Part shown: positions 52,295 to 61,436 of the stretch, piece after piece | Layout: each line of letters opens with the position of its first letter | How positions within the stretch are numbered: position 1 is the stretch's first letter | From: Alphaproteobacteria bacterium | Lineage (GTDB): Bacteria; Pseudomonadota; Alphaproteobacteria; Sphingomonadales; Sphingomonadaceae | Direction: 5' to 3' | Length of the DNA: 64,000 nucleotides | NCBI GenBank assembly: GCA_030424845.1 | Contig: JAUHWC010000002.1 | Location: forward strand, 1 to 64,000 | The notes under the pieces: model-generated | What the model was told of the DNA's origin: nothing | Database searches by the model: none | What the model saw: the letters and a program-made list of their open reading frames with translations, nothing else | Position numbers and translations under genes: made by a program

Positions 52295-53059
52295 TCACGA
52301 GGCCGACCATTGCGTGCGGGCAGGCGGGCGCGTCCCGGCGTCCAGCCGGATCGCCTCGCCATTGATAAGCGGATTTTCGACGATGAACAAAACCGTGCTG
52401 GCGAATTCTTCCGGTCGCCCGGCGCGCTTGGGAAATTCGCAGTCCTTGAGCAGTTCGGCCACGAAATCCTCGGGCAGGAAGGCGACCATCGGCGTTGCCA
52501 TGAAACCTGGGGCCACGCCGGCGCAGCGCACGTTGTGCTTTGCCATGTCGCGCGTCCAGACCAGCGTCAGCCCGGCAAGCCCGGCCTTGGCGGCGGTATA
52601 GGCCGTCATCCCTTCCTGGCCTTCGAAGCTGGCAATGGAACAGGCATTGATGATCACGCCGCGTTCGGCATCCAGCCCGCAAACCTCGTTCGCCGTCATG
52701 CGATGGGCCACTTCGGCGGTGACATTGATCGCGCCCATCAGGTTCACGTCGATCACCTTGCGGATCGCGCCGACATCGCCCGGGCCATCGGCATCGGCAA
52801 TGGGGCCGATCCCGCCGATGCCGGCAGAGTTCACGAGGATGTGGATGTCGCCGAAGCGGCTCGCCACCTGCTCCACCGCGCCCTTCACTTGCGCAGCATC
52901 GGAGACATCGCAGGCGATGAAGTTTGCGCCCTCGGGGGCTTCGCCACCCAGGTCCAGGCTCACCACCCGGCAGCCGCGCGCCATCAGCGCGATGGCCGTT
53001 GCCTCGCCCAGACCGGAATTGCCGCCGGTGATGACGGCCAGCTTGCCGCTCGGATCCAT
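52295..53059 (-). CDS. Short-chain dehydrogenase/reductase (SDR)
   Basis: A 254-residue classical SDR: GGNSGLGEATAI cofactor loop, NSAGIGGIG, catalytic Ser in INACSIASFEG and YTAAK. The acidic residue after the second strand (LDLGG) favours NAD. It starts the minus-strand unit SDR - flavoprotein - cytochrome - Tat protein, whose promoter holds the operator at 53108. It would oxidise a secondary alcohol produced by the flavoenzyme, for example to an aryl ketone. Confidence 0.92.
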   Translation of the reverse strand: MDPSGKLAVITGGNSGLGEATAIALMARGCRVVSLDLGGEAPEGANFIACDVSDAAQVKGAVEQVASRFGDIHILVNSAGIGGIGPIADADGPGDVGAIRKVIDVNLMGAINVTAEVAHRMTANEVCGLDAERGVIINACSIASFEGQEGMTAYTAAKAGLAGLTLVWTRDMAKHNVRCAGVAPGFMATPMVAFLPEDFVAELLKDCEFPKRAGRPEEFASTVLFIVENPLINGEAIRLDAGTRPPARTQWSAS

Positions 53060-53107
53060 TCATTCTCCCCCTAAGCCGCTATGCGGAAAATGATTCCCGC
53101 GCGACTT

Positions 53108-53119
53108 TAACGAACGTTA
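53108..53119. promoter_or_regulatory. TAAC-N4-GTTA operator candidate 2
   Basis: TAACGAACGTTA, the most symmetric copy (TAACG-AA-CGTTA), in the divergent promoter between the SDR gene (start 53059) and the DUF8021 gene (start 53167). Confidence 0.6.
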
Positions 53120-53166
53120 CTTTTGAGGTAGAAAGTCGGCAAGTCAAGCGATTGGGGGAGTAGATC

Positions 53167-54027
53167 TTGGCATCCCGTGATGAACTCTACGGCGTGATGG
53201 ATGCCTATCTGGCTGCGCTTGGCGCACGCACGATAGGCGCCGCACCGCTGGCAGCAGAGGTTTTCAACACCGAAAACAACGTGCTGCTGGAGCCGGGCGA
53301 TGGCTGCTGGAACACGGTCACTGCGCTGCACAACTACCGCCTCTACATGGCCGATCCCCACGCCGGGCAAGTGGCCGTCTTCACCGCCATCGAGGAGACC
53401 GATGCCCTGAACCCGTGCTGCATCCGGCTGGAGGTTGACGGAAACGGGCTCGCCTCAGGCGCGGAAACAGTGGTGGCGCGCAACAAGGACGAGGGCTTTC
53501 CCTTCGGCCCGCAATTCTTCGTGGACAAACCGGCCATGCTCGCGCCCGTACCGCAAGCAGCACGCACGAGCCGCGAGGAGCTGGTGCGCATCGCCAATGG
53601 CTATTTCGAGACCATCGAGCGCAACGACGGCACGATCAACACCGTCTTCTCAGCCGATTGCAACCGGGTGGAAAACGGCGTGCAGACAACCAACAACAAG
53701 GACTTTCCCCTGCCCATCGCAAAGCTGGGTTGCGAGGAGCAGTTCGCGCTCGGCTGGTATCGTTATGACGATGACCTGCGCGCCCGCCGCTTCCCGCTGG
53801 TGGACGTGGAGCAGGGCATCGTCCTCGCCTATGGTTTCATCGACCATTCCGGCGCGCTCGGCGAGTATGAACTGACGGATGGAACGCTGGCCAACAGCCC
53901 GGTCCGCCGACCGCACTCCTATTACCTCGCCGAAGCCTTCAAGATCGTCGATGGCGCGATCACCCAGGTGGAAGCCGATTTCCTGACGGTACCCTATCGG
54001 ATGCCATCCCCCTGGGACGCGCGCTAG
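53167..54027 (+). CDS. DUF8021-like protein 1 (tandem NTF2 fold)
   Basis: A 286-residue protein from a TTG (GGGGGAG 6 bases upstream). Two NTF2-like halves: the first has NVLLEPGDGCWNT, YRLYMADPHAGQVAVF and VVARNKDEGF; the second has REELVRIANGYFETIERNDG and the CNRVENGVQTT motif. It has no signal peptide, unlike its paralogue at 59680. The family has no proven function but recurs near aromatic and terpenoid catabolism genes. Under the operator at 53108. Confidence 0.82.
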   Translation: MASRDELYGVMDAYLAALGARTIGAAPLAAEVFNTENNVLLEPGDGCWNTVTALHNYRLYMADPHAGQVAVFTAIEETDALNPCCIRLEVDGNGLASGAETVVARNKDEGFPFGPQFFVDKPAMLAPVPQAARTSREELVRIANGYFETIERNDGTINTVFSADCNRVENGVQTTNNKDFPLPIAKLGCEEQFALGWYRYDDDLRARRFPLVDVEQGIVLAYGFIDHSGALGEYELTDGTLANSPVRRPHSYYLAEAFKIVDGAITQVEADFLTVPYRMPSPWDAR

Positions 54028-54118
54028 ATCGAGCGCCCCTTTTTCCTTTGACCGGTACGAAAAAAACAAGAACGATGCATCGACAAGCCCGGCCTGACCG
54101 GTGCTGGTGGGAGAGAAA

Positions 54119-55363
54119 ATGATCAGTCCGCGCAACCTTGTCGCGCTTGCCTTGCTGGCTGGCGTCTTCATCATGGAGGGCTTCGATATCGCCGCCATGG
54201 GCATCGCCGTGCCGCGATTGGAAGCGGCGCTCGGACTTGAAGCGGCCAGCTTCGGCTGGGTGCTGACCGGCATCCTCGTGGGTATCGGCGTGGGCGGCGC
54301 CACGCTCGCTCCGCTGGGGGACCGTTTCGGCAGGCGCGCGCTGATCGTTGCGGGTTGCCTTGCAACCGGCCTGTTCACCCTCGCCACTTCGACGGCAACC
54401 ACCACCACCGGCTTCCTGGCCTGGCGCTTCCTGACAGGTTTCGCGCTGGGTGCGTGCCTTCCCAATGTCAGCGCCTTGTCGAGCGAGATCGCGCCGGCAA
54501 AGCTGCGCGCCACGGTGATGGCTGTCGTCTCCTCGGGCATACCGCTGGGACTCTTCATGGCAGGCGTGACGGCTCCGGCGATCATCGAGGCATGGCAATG
54601 GCAGGGGCTGTTCTACGTCTGCGGAGGTTTTGCCGTTGTGCTGGCCGCGATCCTGTTGTTCGTCCTCGAAGGCGGACCGCCCAAGGGCAGCAAGCCGGTG
54701 GAGGCGAAGGCTGACGACAGCCCGAAGCTGCCGCAGCTGACGCTGTTCAAGACCCCCTGGTTGCTGCCGTTCGGCGTCTTTGCGGTGATCCTGGGCCTGA
54801 ACGCGCTCAATCTCTACCTGCTCAATTCATGGCTGCCCACGGTGCTGCCGCAAGCCGGGCTGACGCTGGATGTTGCTGCACAAGTGACGGGCGTTGCCAA
54901 CCTTGCCGGCCTTGCCATCGGCATCGGGGCCAGCTTCCTTGTCGACAACTGGAAGAAGGGCCCCGCGCTGATGTTGCTGTTCGGCTCCATGGCGCTGAGC
55001 TTCATCACCATCTGGCTGACCGCGCCTGACCAGACCCGCTGGACCATGCTGCTGATGGTCGGAGTGGGCGGCGCGAATGCTGGCGGCATGGTGTTGCCCG
55101 GCCTCGCCGCACACCTGTTCCCGGCGCGGCTCTTGTCCTCTGCTGTCGGCATGGGCGTGCTGGTTGCGCGCATCGGCGCTTTTGCCGGTCCACCGCTGGG
55201 TGCCGCCATGCTCGCTGCAAACGTCCCGCCGCAGGTCTTCCTGGGCGTCGCGGCCATCCCGGCCACGGCATGCGTGCTGATGGCGTTGCTGGTTGGCCGG
55301 GCCTTGCTGGTCCGTCCGCGCGAGGAGGCGAAGGAACAGGCCGCCGAGGCCGCCGTCGCCTAG
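54119..55363 (+). CDS. MFS transporter, aromatic-acid symporter type
   Basis: A 414-residue inner-membrane transporter with 12 predicted helices. The start is ATG 54119 (GGGAGAG upstream). FIMEGFDIAAMGIAVP and GDRFGRR between helices 2 and 3 are typical for the aromatic acid:proton symporter group, which has the DGFD/EGFD motif in helix 1. It would carry an aromatic acid into the cytosol. It follows the DUF8021 gene by 91 bp on the same strand. Confidence 0.9.
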   Translation: MISPRNLVALALLAGVFIMEGFDIAAMGIAVPRLEAALGLEAASFGWVLTGILVGIGVGGATLAPLGDRFGRRALIVAGCLATGLFTLATSTATTTTGFLAWRFLTGFALGACLPNVSALSSEIAPAKLRATVMAVVSSGIPLGLFMAGVTAPAIIEAWQWQGLFYVCGGFAVVLAAILLFVLEGGPPKGSKPVEAKADDSPKLPQLTLFKTPWLLPFGVFAVILGLNALNLYLLNSWLPTVLPQAGLTLDVAAQVTGVANLAGLAIGIGASFLVDNWKKGPALMLLFGSMALSFITIWLTAPDQTRWTMLLMVGVGGANAGGMVLPGLAAHLFPARLLSSAVGMGVLVARIGAFAGPPLGAAMLAANVPPQVFLGVAAIPATACVLMALLVGRALLVRPREEAKEQAAEAAVA

Positions 55364-55809
55364 GGCCGGAAGTCCAGCGCGCCGACGCGCTCCTTGAAGC
55401 GCCAGCCCTGCGGGGTCAGCACGCACAGGTCCGTGAAGGTGCCGATCAGCGGACTCTTCGGATCCTGCACCGGCAGGCCGCCGTCCTCCGGCACATCGCC
55501 CATGTAGAGCACGATCACGCTCTTGGCTCGCGCCGTGGCGGGGCCTTCGACATCGACCAGGATGTTGGCGATGGCGTGGCGCTGGGCACGCGCTGGACGG
55601 GCAAGGAAGCTGTCTAGGATCGCCTGCCGTCCCATGATCGCATCGCCGCCGCTGGGCCGCCGGAACACGGCATCCTCGGTGTAGAGCGAGGCGCATTTGT
55701 GCCAGTCCTGCGCATCGTTCGCCCAAGTGTATTCGTGGATCAGCCGGGCAACATCGTCCTCGACCGCGCGGCGATCATCCTCGCCCATTCCGTAAGGTGT
55801 GTGGCTCAT
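55360..55809 (-). CDS. SnoaL-like / NTF2-fold protein 4
   Basis: A 149-residue cytosolic protein from the ATG at 55809 (GAGGA upstream). SnoaL_4 fold: DDVARLIHEYTWANDAQDWHKCASLYTEDAVF (residues about 15-46 in outline), then WRFKERVGALDF. Its 3' end overlaps the end of the transporter gene by 4 bp on the other strand. It lies 58 bp downstream of the marR gene on the same strand. Confidence 0.82.
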   Translation of the reverse strand: MSHTPYGMGEDDRRAVEDDVARLIHEYTWANDAQDWHKCASLYTEDAVFRRPSGGDAIMGRQAILDSFLARPARAQRHAIANILVDVEGPATARAKSVIVLYMGDVPEDGGLPVQDPKSPLIGTFTDLCVLTPQGWRFKERVGALDFRP

Positions 55810-55867
55810 GGGCTCGTCCTCTACGCGTCCTGCTGCCCCGGGTCCATGATGGCCTGCAGCCCGCCCC

Positions 55868-56401
55868 CTATTCCTCGTCGGGCTTGGTCGCTTCAAGGAA
55901 GACCGAGCGGCCATCCTCGTCTGTCGCCTCCAGCTTGGCGATCATGCGGGTGATCACGTCTCCCAGCGCCTCGAGTTCGGCATCGTCCATGCCGGAGAAG
56001 AGGTAATCGGCCACCTTCTCGCTCTGCGGGCGCATGGCCTTGTACAGCCGCTCGCCCTCCTCGGTCAGTGTCAGCCACTTGCGGCGGCGGTTGGCACTGT
56101 CGCGCTCGACATGCACGCGGCCATCGCGCTGCAAGGTGGCAACCGCGCGGCTGACGCTCATCACGTTCACGCCGGTCAGTTCGGCCACCTCGTGGCTGGC
56201 GGTGCGCCCCAGCGCGCCGATGCTCATCAGCAGGCGGAATTCATTGAGCGAGATGCGATAGCGATGGGCAAGATGGGTGCTGAAAGGTGCCATCAGCCGG
56301 TTCTGCAGTTTCAGGAGGTCATGCAGCAACCCTCCCTTGAAGGTCATGGCCGGACCGGGCCGCCCGTCTTTCCGTTTTGCTGCGCTGTCCTGCACTTCCA
56401 C
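55868..56401 (-). CDS. MarR-family transcriptional regulator
   Basis: A 177-residue winged-helix regulator: ISLNEFRLLMSIGAL, HEVAELTGVNVMSVSRAVATL (recognition part) and the wing DSANRRRKWLTLTEEG. MarR proteins usually repress and are released by aromatic ligands. The start is GTG 56401; ATG 56347 is an alternative. It is divergent from the second lignostilbene-dioxygenase-like gene, with the TAAC-N4-GTTA site at 56437 between them, so it is the best candidate for the regulator of that motif. Confidence 0.92.
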   Translation of the reverse strand: MEVQDSAAKRKDGRPGPAMTFKGGLLHDLLKLQNRLMAPFSTHLAHRYRISLNEFRLLMSIGALGRTASHEVAELTGVNVMSVSRAVATLQRDGRVHVERDSANRRRKWLTLTEEGERLYKAMRPQSEKVADYLFSGMDDAELEALGDVITRMIAKLEATDEDGRSVFLEATKPDEE

Positions 56402-56436
56402 CCCCGTTATGCCGCAATGGCTGGTTGCGCCAACCG

Positions 56437-56448
56437 TAACACCTGTTA
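56437..56448. promoter_or_regulatory. TAAC-N4-GTTA operator candidate 3
   Basis: TAACACCTGTTA in the divergent promoter between marR (start 56401) and the oxygenase gene (start 56487). A further half-site GCGTTATG follows at 56449-56456. Confidence 0.6.
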
Positions 56449-56486
56449 GCGTTATGTCGAGGAATCACATGGGAGGACAAGAAGGC

Positions 56487-57983
56487 ATGAGCGCCTTTCC
56501 GCAGACAATTCACTTCATAGGCACCAATACGCCCCGCCGCGTGGAGATGTCCGTCCGCAACCTGGAAATCGAGGGCGAGATCCCGGCAGAGGTGAACGGC
56601 GCCTTCTTCCGCGCAGTGCCGGACAATGCCCATGCGCCGATGTTCGATGATGACATTGCCCTCAACCACGATGGCATGATCGCCCGCTTCGACATCACCG
56701 ACGGCCCCAACGGCAAGTCCGTGGATTTCGACATCAGATATGTCGAAACCGAACGCTACCTGCTTGAAAAGGAGGCCCGCCGGGCGCTGTTCGGCCGATA
56801 TCGCAATCCCTTCACCGATGATCCCAGCGTCGAAGGCAAGGACCGTACCGTCGCCAATACCACGCCGGTGTGGCACGGCGGCCGCCTGTTCATGACCAAG
56901 GAAGACGGGCGCGGTTACGAGGTCAACCCGCACACGCTGGAAACGGTCGGCCGCTGGGATTACGAAGGCAAGCTGAAGAGCCAGACCTTCACCGCCCACC
57001 CCCGCATCGATGCGGAAACCGGCGAGATGTTCTTCTTCGGCTATGAGGCGGGCGGCCTGTGCGATCCCCATGTCGCCTATTGCATCGCCGACAAGGACGG
57101 CAAGCTGACCCGCGAGCATTGGTTCGAGCAGCCCTATCTCTCCACGATCCACGATTTCGTGATTACCGAGAAATACGCGATCTTCCCGATCTTCCCCACG
57201 CTCGCCAGCCTCGAGCGCCTGAAGGAAGGCGGAGCGCACTGGGCGCATCACCAGGACCTGCCCAGCTACATCGGCATCATGCCGCGCTATGGCGACGTGT
57301 CGGAAATGAAGTGGATCGAAGGCCCCATCGGAGTCTCCTGCTTCCACGAAGTGAACGGCTTCGACGATGGCGACCTTGTCCATATCGACCTGTGCCTCAC
57401 GGACACCAACGCCTTCGGCTTCATGCGCGAGGCCGGCGGCATCCATCGCGACCAGCGGGACATCAAGGGCGCGCTCACCCGCTGGACGCTGGACATGAGC
57501 AAGGACCAGCCGACGCTGGAGAGCCGCGACATCGGCCCGACGGGGGACCTGTGCCGGGTTGCCGATGTCGACCAGGGCCGCTCCTACAACCGCGCCTGGT
57601 ATCTTTCGATGAACCCGCAGGCCAAGGGTCCGCCCATGCTCGGCGGGCCGGTCGGGGCCAATTTCAACTGCCTGCTCCGGATCGAGCCGGGCAATGGCCG
57701 GATCACGATGATGGAAACCCCGCCCGGCGCGGCCATCAGCGAGCCGGCGCATGTCGCCAGTTCCGATCCCGATCACGGCGGCTGGCTGCTAACCGTGATC
57801 GATGTTCCCAACGGCCCGCCCGGCGGCAATCCGGCCGATTATTCGAGCGAGCTGTGGGTGATTGAGGCGGACGCGGTGGAAAAAGGCCCCGTCGCCAAGG
57901 TCAAGACCGGCCTTGCCCTGCGCAGCCAGGTGCATGGCACGTGGGTCAGCCGCGCCAAGCTGGATGCCAGCAAGGTGAAATAA
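56487..57983 (+). CDS. Lignostilbene dioxygenase-like oxygenase 2
   Basis: A 498-residue non-haem iron dioxygenase from the ATG at 56487 (GGGAGGA upstream). Iron His in FTAHPRID, TIHDFVIT, CFHEVNG and QVHGTWV. Y105 (FGRYRNPFTDDP) and K138 (FMTKEDG) are 33 residues apart, exactly as the Tyr101 and Lys134 that hold the 4-hydroxyl group in the lignostilbene dioxygenase LsdA. Cleavage of a 4-hydroxystilbene-type double bond is a strong prediction. Under the marR-proximal operator. Confidence 0.92.
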   Translation: MSAFPQTIHFIGTNTPRRVEMSVRNLEIEGEIPAEVNGAFFRAVPDNAHAPMFDDDIALNHDGMIARFDITDGPNGKSVDFDIRYVETERYLLEKEARRALFGRYRNPFTDDPSVEGKDRTVANTTPVWHGGRLFMTKEDGRGYEVNPHTLETVGRWDYEGKLKSQTFTAHPRIDAETGEMFFFGYEAGGLCDPHVAYCIADKDGKLTREHWFEQPYLSTIHDFVITEKYAIFPIFPTLASLERLKEGGAHWAHHQDLPSYIGIMPRYGDVSEMKWIEGPIGVSCFHEVNGFDDGDLVHIDLCLTDTNAFGFMREAGGIHRDQRDIKGALTRWTLDMSKDQPTLESRDIGPTGDLCRVADVDQGRSYNRAWYLSMNPQAKGPPMLGGPVGANFNCLLRIEPGNGRITMMETPPGAAISEPAHVASSDPDHGGWLLTVIDVPNGPPGGNPADYSSELWVIEADAVEKGPVAKVKTGLALRSQVHGTWVSRAKLDASKVK

Positions 57984-58059
57984 GCACATGGTCATTCGTC
58001 GCAGCCCTTGCCACGCGGCGGGGCTGCGGCATACTCTTTGGATCAGAGGGAGAGGGCTG

Positions 58060-59118
58060 ATGAAAAGAGGATTGCTGACAGCCGCAATGGGCCTAGCCCT
58101 TTGTGCGGGCACCGCCCTGGCGCCGGCATCGGCGCAGGAAGGCGAAGACTATAGCGAACAGATGCAGGCACGCTTTGCCGCGCCGCCCGAAGGTTGGGAG
58201 GTGCCGCGCACCGAATGGGGCGATCCTGACCTGCGCGGCATGTGGCCGCTCGATTACCTGTCCGCCACGCCGCGCGTGCGGCCCGGCCAGTTCGGCACCC
58301 GCGCCTTCATGACGGACGCGGAATATGCCCGCGCCTTCGAGCGCGCCGAGGCCGACATGGAGCGCTACGAGGAGGAGGAGCAGGCCAACATGATGGCGAT
58401 GGGCCACTGGAACGAGCGGCAATTGCCGCTGCGCCAGACATCGCTGATCGTGGAACCGGCCAATGGCCAGTACCCGCCACTGACCGACCTCGGCCGCGAA
58501 TATGCCGCGAACGAGAAGACCAGCTGGAACACCTATGTGTTCGAGGACATGGACGATTTCGGCATTTTCGATCGCTGCCTGACGCGCGGCATGCCCGGAT
58601 CGATGCTGCCGGCAGTCTACAACATGGGCATCCGCGTGGCGCAAAGCCCCGGGCTGGTGGCGATCACCGTGGAGATGATCCACGAAACGCGCCTCGTCTA
58701 CCTTGACGGGCGCGATCCGCCGCCGCCCGAAGTGCAGTTCGACCTGGGATATTCGGTCGGCCACTGGAAGGGCGATACGCTGGTGATCGAAACCACCAAT
58801 TTCCGGCCCGGCCGGTCAGCGGGTCCCGCCCCCAATTCCGACCAGTTGAAGATGACCGAACGCCTGACCATCATGAACCCCGACCAGGTCCATTACGAGG
58901 CATGGATCGAGGACCCGCTGGTCATGGAGGGCAGCTACAAGGTCGATTTCCCGTGGGAGCGCGACGAGGATTACGAGATGTTCGAATACGCCTGCCACGA
59001 GGGTAATGTGCAGATCCGCGGATATATCACGGCGACATCGCCGCGCTTTGCAGAGGAGCGCGCCGCAGCCTGGCGTGAACGCGGCGAGGAACCGGAATCG
59101 GGAGTGCCTGTCAGGTGA
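58060..59118 (+). CDS. Exported protein of an uncharacterised family
   Basis: A 352-residue protein from the ATG at 58060 (GAGGGAGAGGG upstream) with signal peptide (cleaved after ASAQ). After it comes WGDPDLRGMW, a motif at the N-terminus of many secreted proteins of unknown function from sphingomonads and acidobacteria; further marks are DRCLTRGMPGSMLP, YLDGRDPPPP and GHWKGDTLVIETTNF. Periplasmic. It overlaps the DoxX-like gene by GTGA. Activity unknown. Confidence 0.78.
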   Translation: MKRGLLTAAMGLALCAGTALAPASAQEGEDYSEQMQARFAAPPEGWEVPRTEWGDPDLRGMWPLDYLSATPRVRPGQFGTRAFMTDAEYARAFERAEADMERYEEEEQANMMAMGHWNERQLPLRQTSLIVEPANGQYPPLTDLGREYAANEKTSWNTYVFEDMDDFGIFDRCLTRGMPGSMLPAVYNMGIRVAQSPGLVAITVEMIHETRLVYLDGRDPPPPEVQFDLGYSVGHWKGDTLVIETTNFRPGRSAGPAPNSDQLKMTERLTIMNPDQVHYEAWIEDPLVMEGSYKVDFPWERDEDYEMFEYACHEGNVQIRGYITATSPRFAEERAAAWRERGEEPESGVPVR

Positions 59119-59597
59119 GCGGCGATACATCCCAGGCAGCCGAGCAGATGCCTGACGAGTTGCCCGGCCCCACGATCAAGTGGATCTACCACCTCAGCCG
59201 GCTGATCTTCGGCGGCTGGTGGCTCTATTCAGGGGCCATGCCCTTCATCGATCCGGCATGGCAACCGCTGGGACAGGAACAGGCGGCCATCGATTTCTCG
59301 CTCGCCATGATCGACAGCGGGCTGATGACCTGGGTGAAGGTGGCGGAAATCGTGCTGGGCATCCTGATCCTGGCAAACCGCATGATGCCTTTCGCGGCGA
59401 TCGCCGTGGTGCCGATCAATTTCGTGATCATCTACTGGAACTTCGTGCTGGATGAAGGCACGATCGAATACACGTTCGGCGCGCTTACCGTGCTGTTCAA
59501 CATCATCCTGATCTGGCCCTGGCGGCGCTATTACTGGCGCTTGCTGACCTGGCGCGGCAAACCCGATTTCTCGACCGCGCCGGGCATCCAGGACTGA
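59115..59597 (+). CDS. DoxX-like small membrane protein
   Basis: A 160-residue protein from a GTG overlapping the previous stop. About four membrane helices: WIYHLSRLIFGGWWLYSGA, WVKVAEIVLGILILA, FAAIAVVPINFVIIYW and FGALTVLFNIILIWPW. DoxX-like proteins can be quinone-linked partners of exported oxidoreductases. Coupled to the exported protein gene, so they may act together. Confidence 0.78.
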   Translation: MSGDTSQAAEQMPDELPGPTIKWIYHLSRLIFGGWWLYSGAMPFIDPAWQPLGQEQAAIDFSLAMIDSGLMTWVKVAEIVLGILILANRMMPFAAIAVVPINFVIIYWNFVLDEGTIEYTFGALTVLFNIILIWPWRRYYWRLLTWRGKPDFSTAPGIQD

Positions 59598-59679
59598 CGG
59601 CAGGGGAGCGGAAGAGAAACGGGATCGCATAACCGGGACGCGCCTCTGCACGTCCCAATCGTTGGAGGAGAGACTGGCG

Positions 59680-60660
59680 ATGAAGCAATTGACGGGACTG
59701 ATGCTGGCCGGCAGCGCGGCCATGGCGCTGGCCACGCCGGCATCGGCAGACAATCACGCAGGTTCCTGCGACAGGCAGTGCCTGATCGATCTTGCCGATG
59801 CCTATGCCGGTGCCCTGGTGGCCGACAATGCCCCCGGGTTGCGCTGGGCCGATGGCGCAGTGGTGATGGAGAACCTGGCGCCGGTCGCCGCGGGCGATGG
59901 TGCATTCGACACCATCACCGGCGATGGCAATGACGATTACGCCATCCATGTTGCCGATCCCGTCAGCCAGCAGGTCGGCCTGTTGAAGATGATGGTGGAA
60001 GGCGATGCACCGGTGCTGGTCGGCATCCGCCTGAAGCTGGACGAAAGCGGCGCGATCAGCGAGGCCGAGCATCTCGTGGCGCGCAACCTTTCCGAAGGCC
60101 AGCTGGCCAACCTGCAGGCTCCGAGGGCGCAGATCCTCAAGCCGGTCCCGGCAGCCTATGTCGATTCCCGCGAGCGCATGCTCTGGATTGGCGAATCCTA
60201 TTACGACGCGCTCGACAACAACAACTCGCGGCAATCCCCGATGGCCGATGATTGCGTGCGCCATGAAAACGGTTTCCAGACCGCGCGCAATTCCTTCACC
60301 CGCCCCGGCATGGCGTTCGATGACAACGAGTTCGCCTATCTCGGCGGGCTGGGCTGCGCGGCCCAGATGGATACCAACATGTGGGAATACATCGACAGGA
60401 TCGAGAACCGCCGGGTGGAGATTGCCGACCCGGTGACCGGCCTGGTCTGGGGCATGAGCCATTTCCACCACGACATGGCAGAGGATCGCACCGACCTGAT
60501 CGGCGTGCCCTGGTTCGAATATCGCGACATGAGCCGGTTCAATCCCTTCGATATGCCGGCCATCCATGTCTACAAGGTCTGGGGTGGCGCGATCCACGAG
60601 ATCGAGGCGCTGGGCATCGTGATGCCTTACCAGTCACCGCACAGCTTCGCTTCCGAATAG
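59680..60660 (+). CDS. DUF8021-like protein 2, exported
   Basis: A 326-residue protein from the ATG at 59680 (GGAGGAG upstream) with signal peptide (cleaved after ASA, residue about 23). The same two-part plan as the protein at 53167: CLIDLADAYAGALVADN, GDGAFDTITGDG, HLVARNLSEGQ, then YYDALDNNNSRQSP and a CVRHENGFQT motif. One copy is thus cytosolic and one periplasmic. Function unknown. Confidence 0.82.
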   Translation: MKQLTGLMLAGSAAMALATPASADNHAGSCDRQCLIDLADAYAGALVADNAPGLRWADGAVVMENLAPVAAGDGAFDTITGDGNDDYAIHVADPVSQQVGLLKMMVEGDAPVLVGIRLKLDESGAISEAEHLVARNLSEGQLANLQAPRAQILKPVPAAYVDSRERMLWIGESYYDALDNNNSRQSPMADDCVRHENGFQTARNSFTRPGMAFDDNEFAYLGGLGCAAQMDTNMWEYIDRIENRRVEIADPVTGLVWGMSHFHHDMAEDRTDLIGVPWFEYRDMSRFNPFDMPAIHVYKVWGGAIHEIEALGIVMPYQSPHSFASE

Positions 60661-60692
60661 GGCAGCGCCATGCTCGCGTACTGCGCAGCAAG

Positions 60693-60728
60693 AGAGGCCG
60701 GGAAGCACTGCGCTTCCCGGCCTCTTTT
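60693..60728 (+). terminator. Rho-independent terminator
   Basis: Perfect 14-bp stem AGAGGCCGGGAAGC / GCTTCCCGGCCTCT with a 5-base loop, then TTT. It ends the plus-strand unit 56487-60660. Confidence 0.85.
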
Positions 60729-60768
60729 CCTTGCACCCTGAAGGTGCCGGCCCGAAGGTGGTGGAAGG

Positions 60769-61272
60769 TCAGCCTTCCTTGGTGGTCAGCACCCCGGCGA
60801 GCTTTTCCGACACGATGCCGAAGACCGCACCGATGATCACCGAGATGATCGTGGGCAGCAAGGCACCGACCGGGTCCATCTCTTCACCCGCCATCAGGAA
60901 GGTGGCACCAGCCACCGAGGCAAAGCCATAGACGCTGGCAGGAATGGTGCTGAGCAGGTTCACGGCACTGGCAAGACAGATCACGAATGCACCGAGGCCA
61001 ACGGCCACCGGTCCGGCCCAGTCACCCAGCGAAGCCAGCGGGCCCATGAGGCCCATGATCGCCGCCATGCCGACCACGGCACCAAAGCTCATGCCCACGA
61101 TGGCCGTGGTCATGCCTTTCACGCCAGCTCCCGAATGGAAGTGGCAGCCCCAGGCCACGAATGAAATCCAGACAAGGCCCGGCAGCATGGTGGCCAGCGG
61201 AACGCCGAACAGCCAGGTATCCAGTACGGCCAGCACGCCAACCGACACTGCAAGCGCAAGATATGCAGTCAT
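60769..61272 (-). CDS. DUF1097 inner-membrane protein
   Basis: A 167-residue protein with five or six membrane helices (AYLALAVSVGVLAVLDTWLF, ATMLPGLVWISFVAWGCHF, and so on), as in the YcdZ/DUF1097 family, which has no proven function. GGGAGG is before the ATG. It stands alone between two terminator-like ends. Confidence 0.85.
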   Translation of the reverse strand: MTAYLALAVSVGVLAVLDTWLFGVPLATMLPGLVWISFVAWGCHFHSGAGVKGMTTAIVGMSFGAVVGMAAIMGLMGPLASLGDWAGPVAVGLGAFVICLASAVNLLSTIPASVYGFASVAGATFLMAGEEMDPVGALLPTIISVIIGAVFGIVSEKLAGVLTTKEG

Positions 61273-61436
61273 ACAAACTCCCTCCCGAACGGATATTATC
61301 TATCCCGATCCGCCCCGGTTCCCCCCGGGTGCAGAAGGCGGAAGGTAAGCGAAGCCGCGCATAGGGTAAATCCCCCAGGTGGATAACCTGCGATGCTGCA
61401 CAAGAAGTGCGGTAAATTACTGTTTTACAGGTATTT

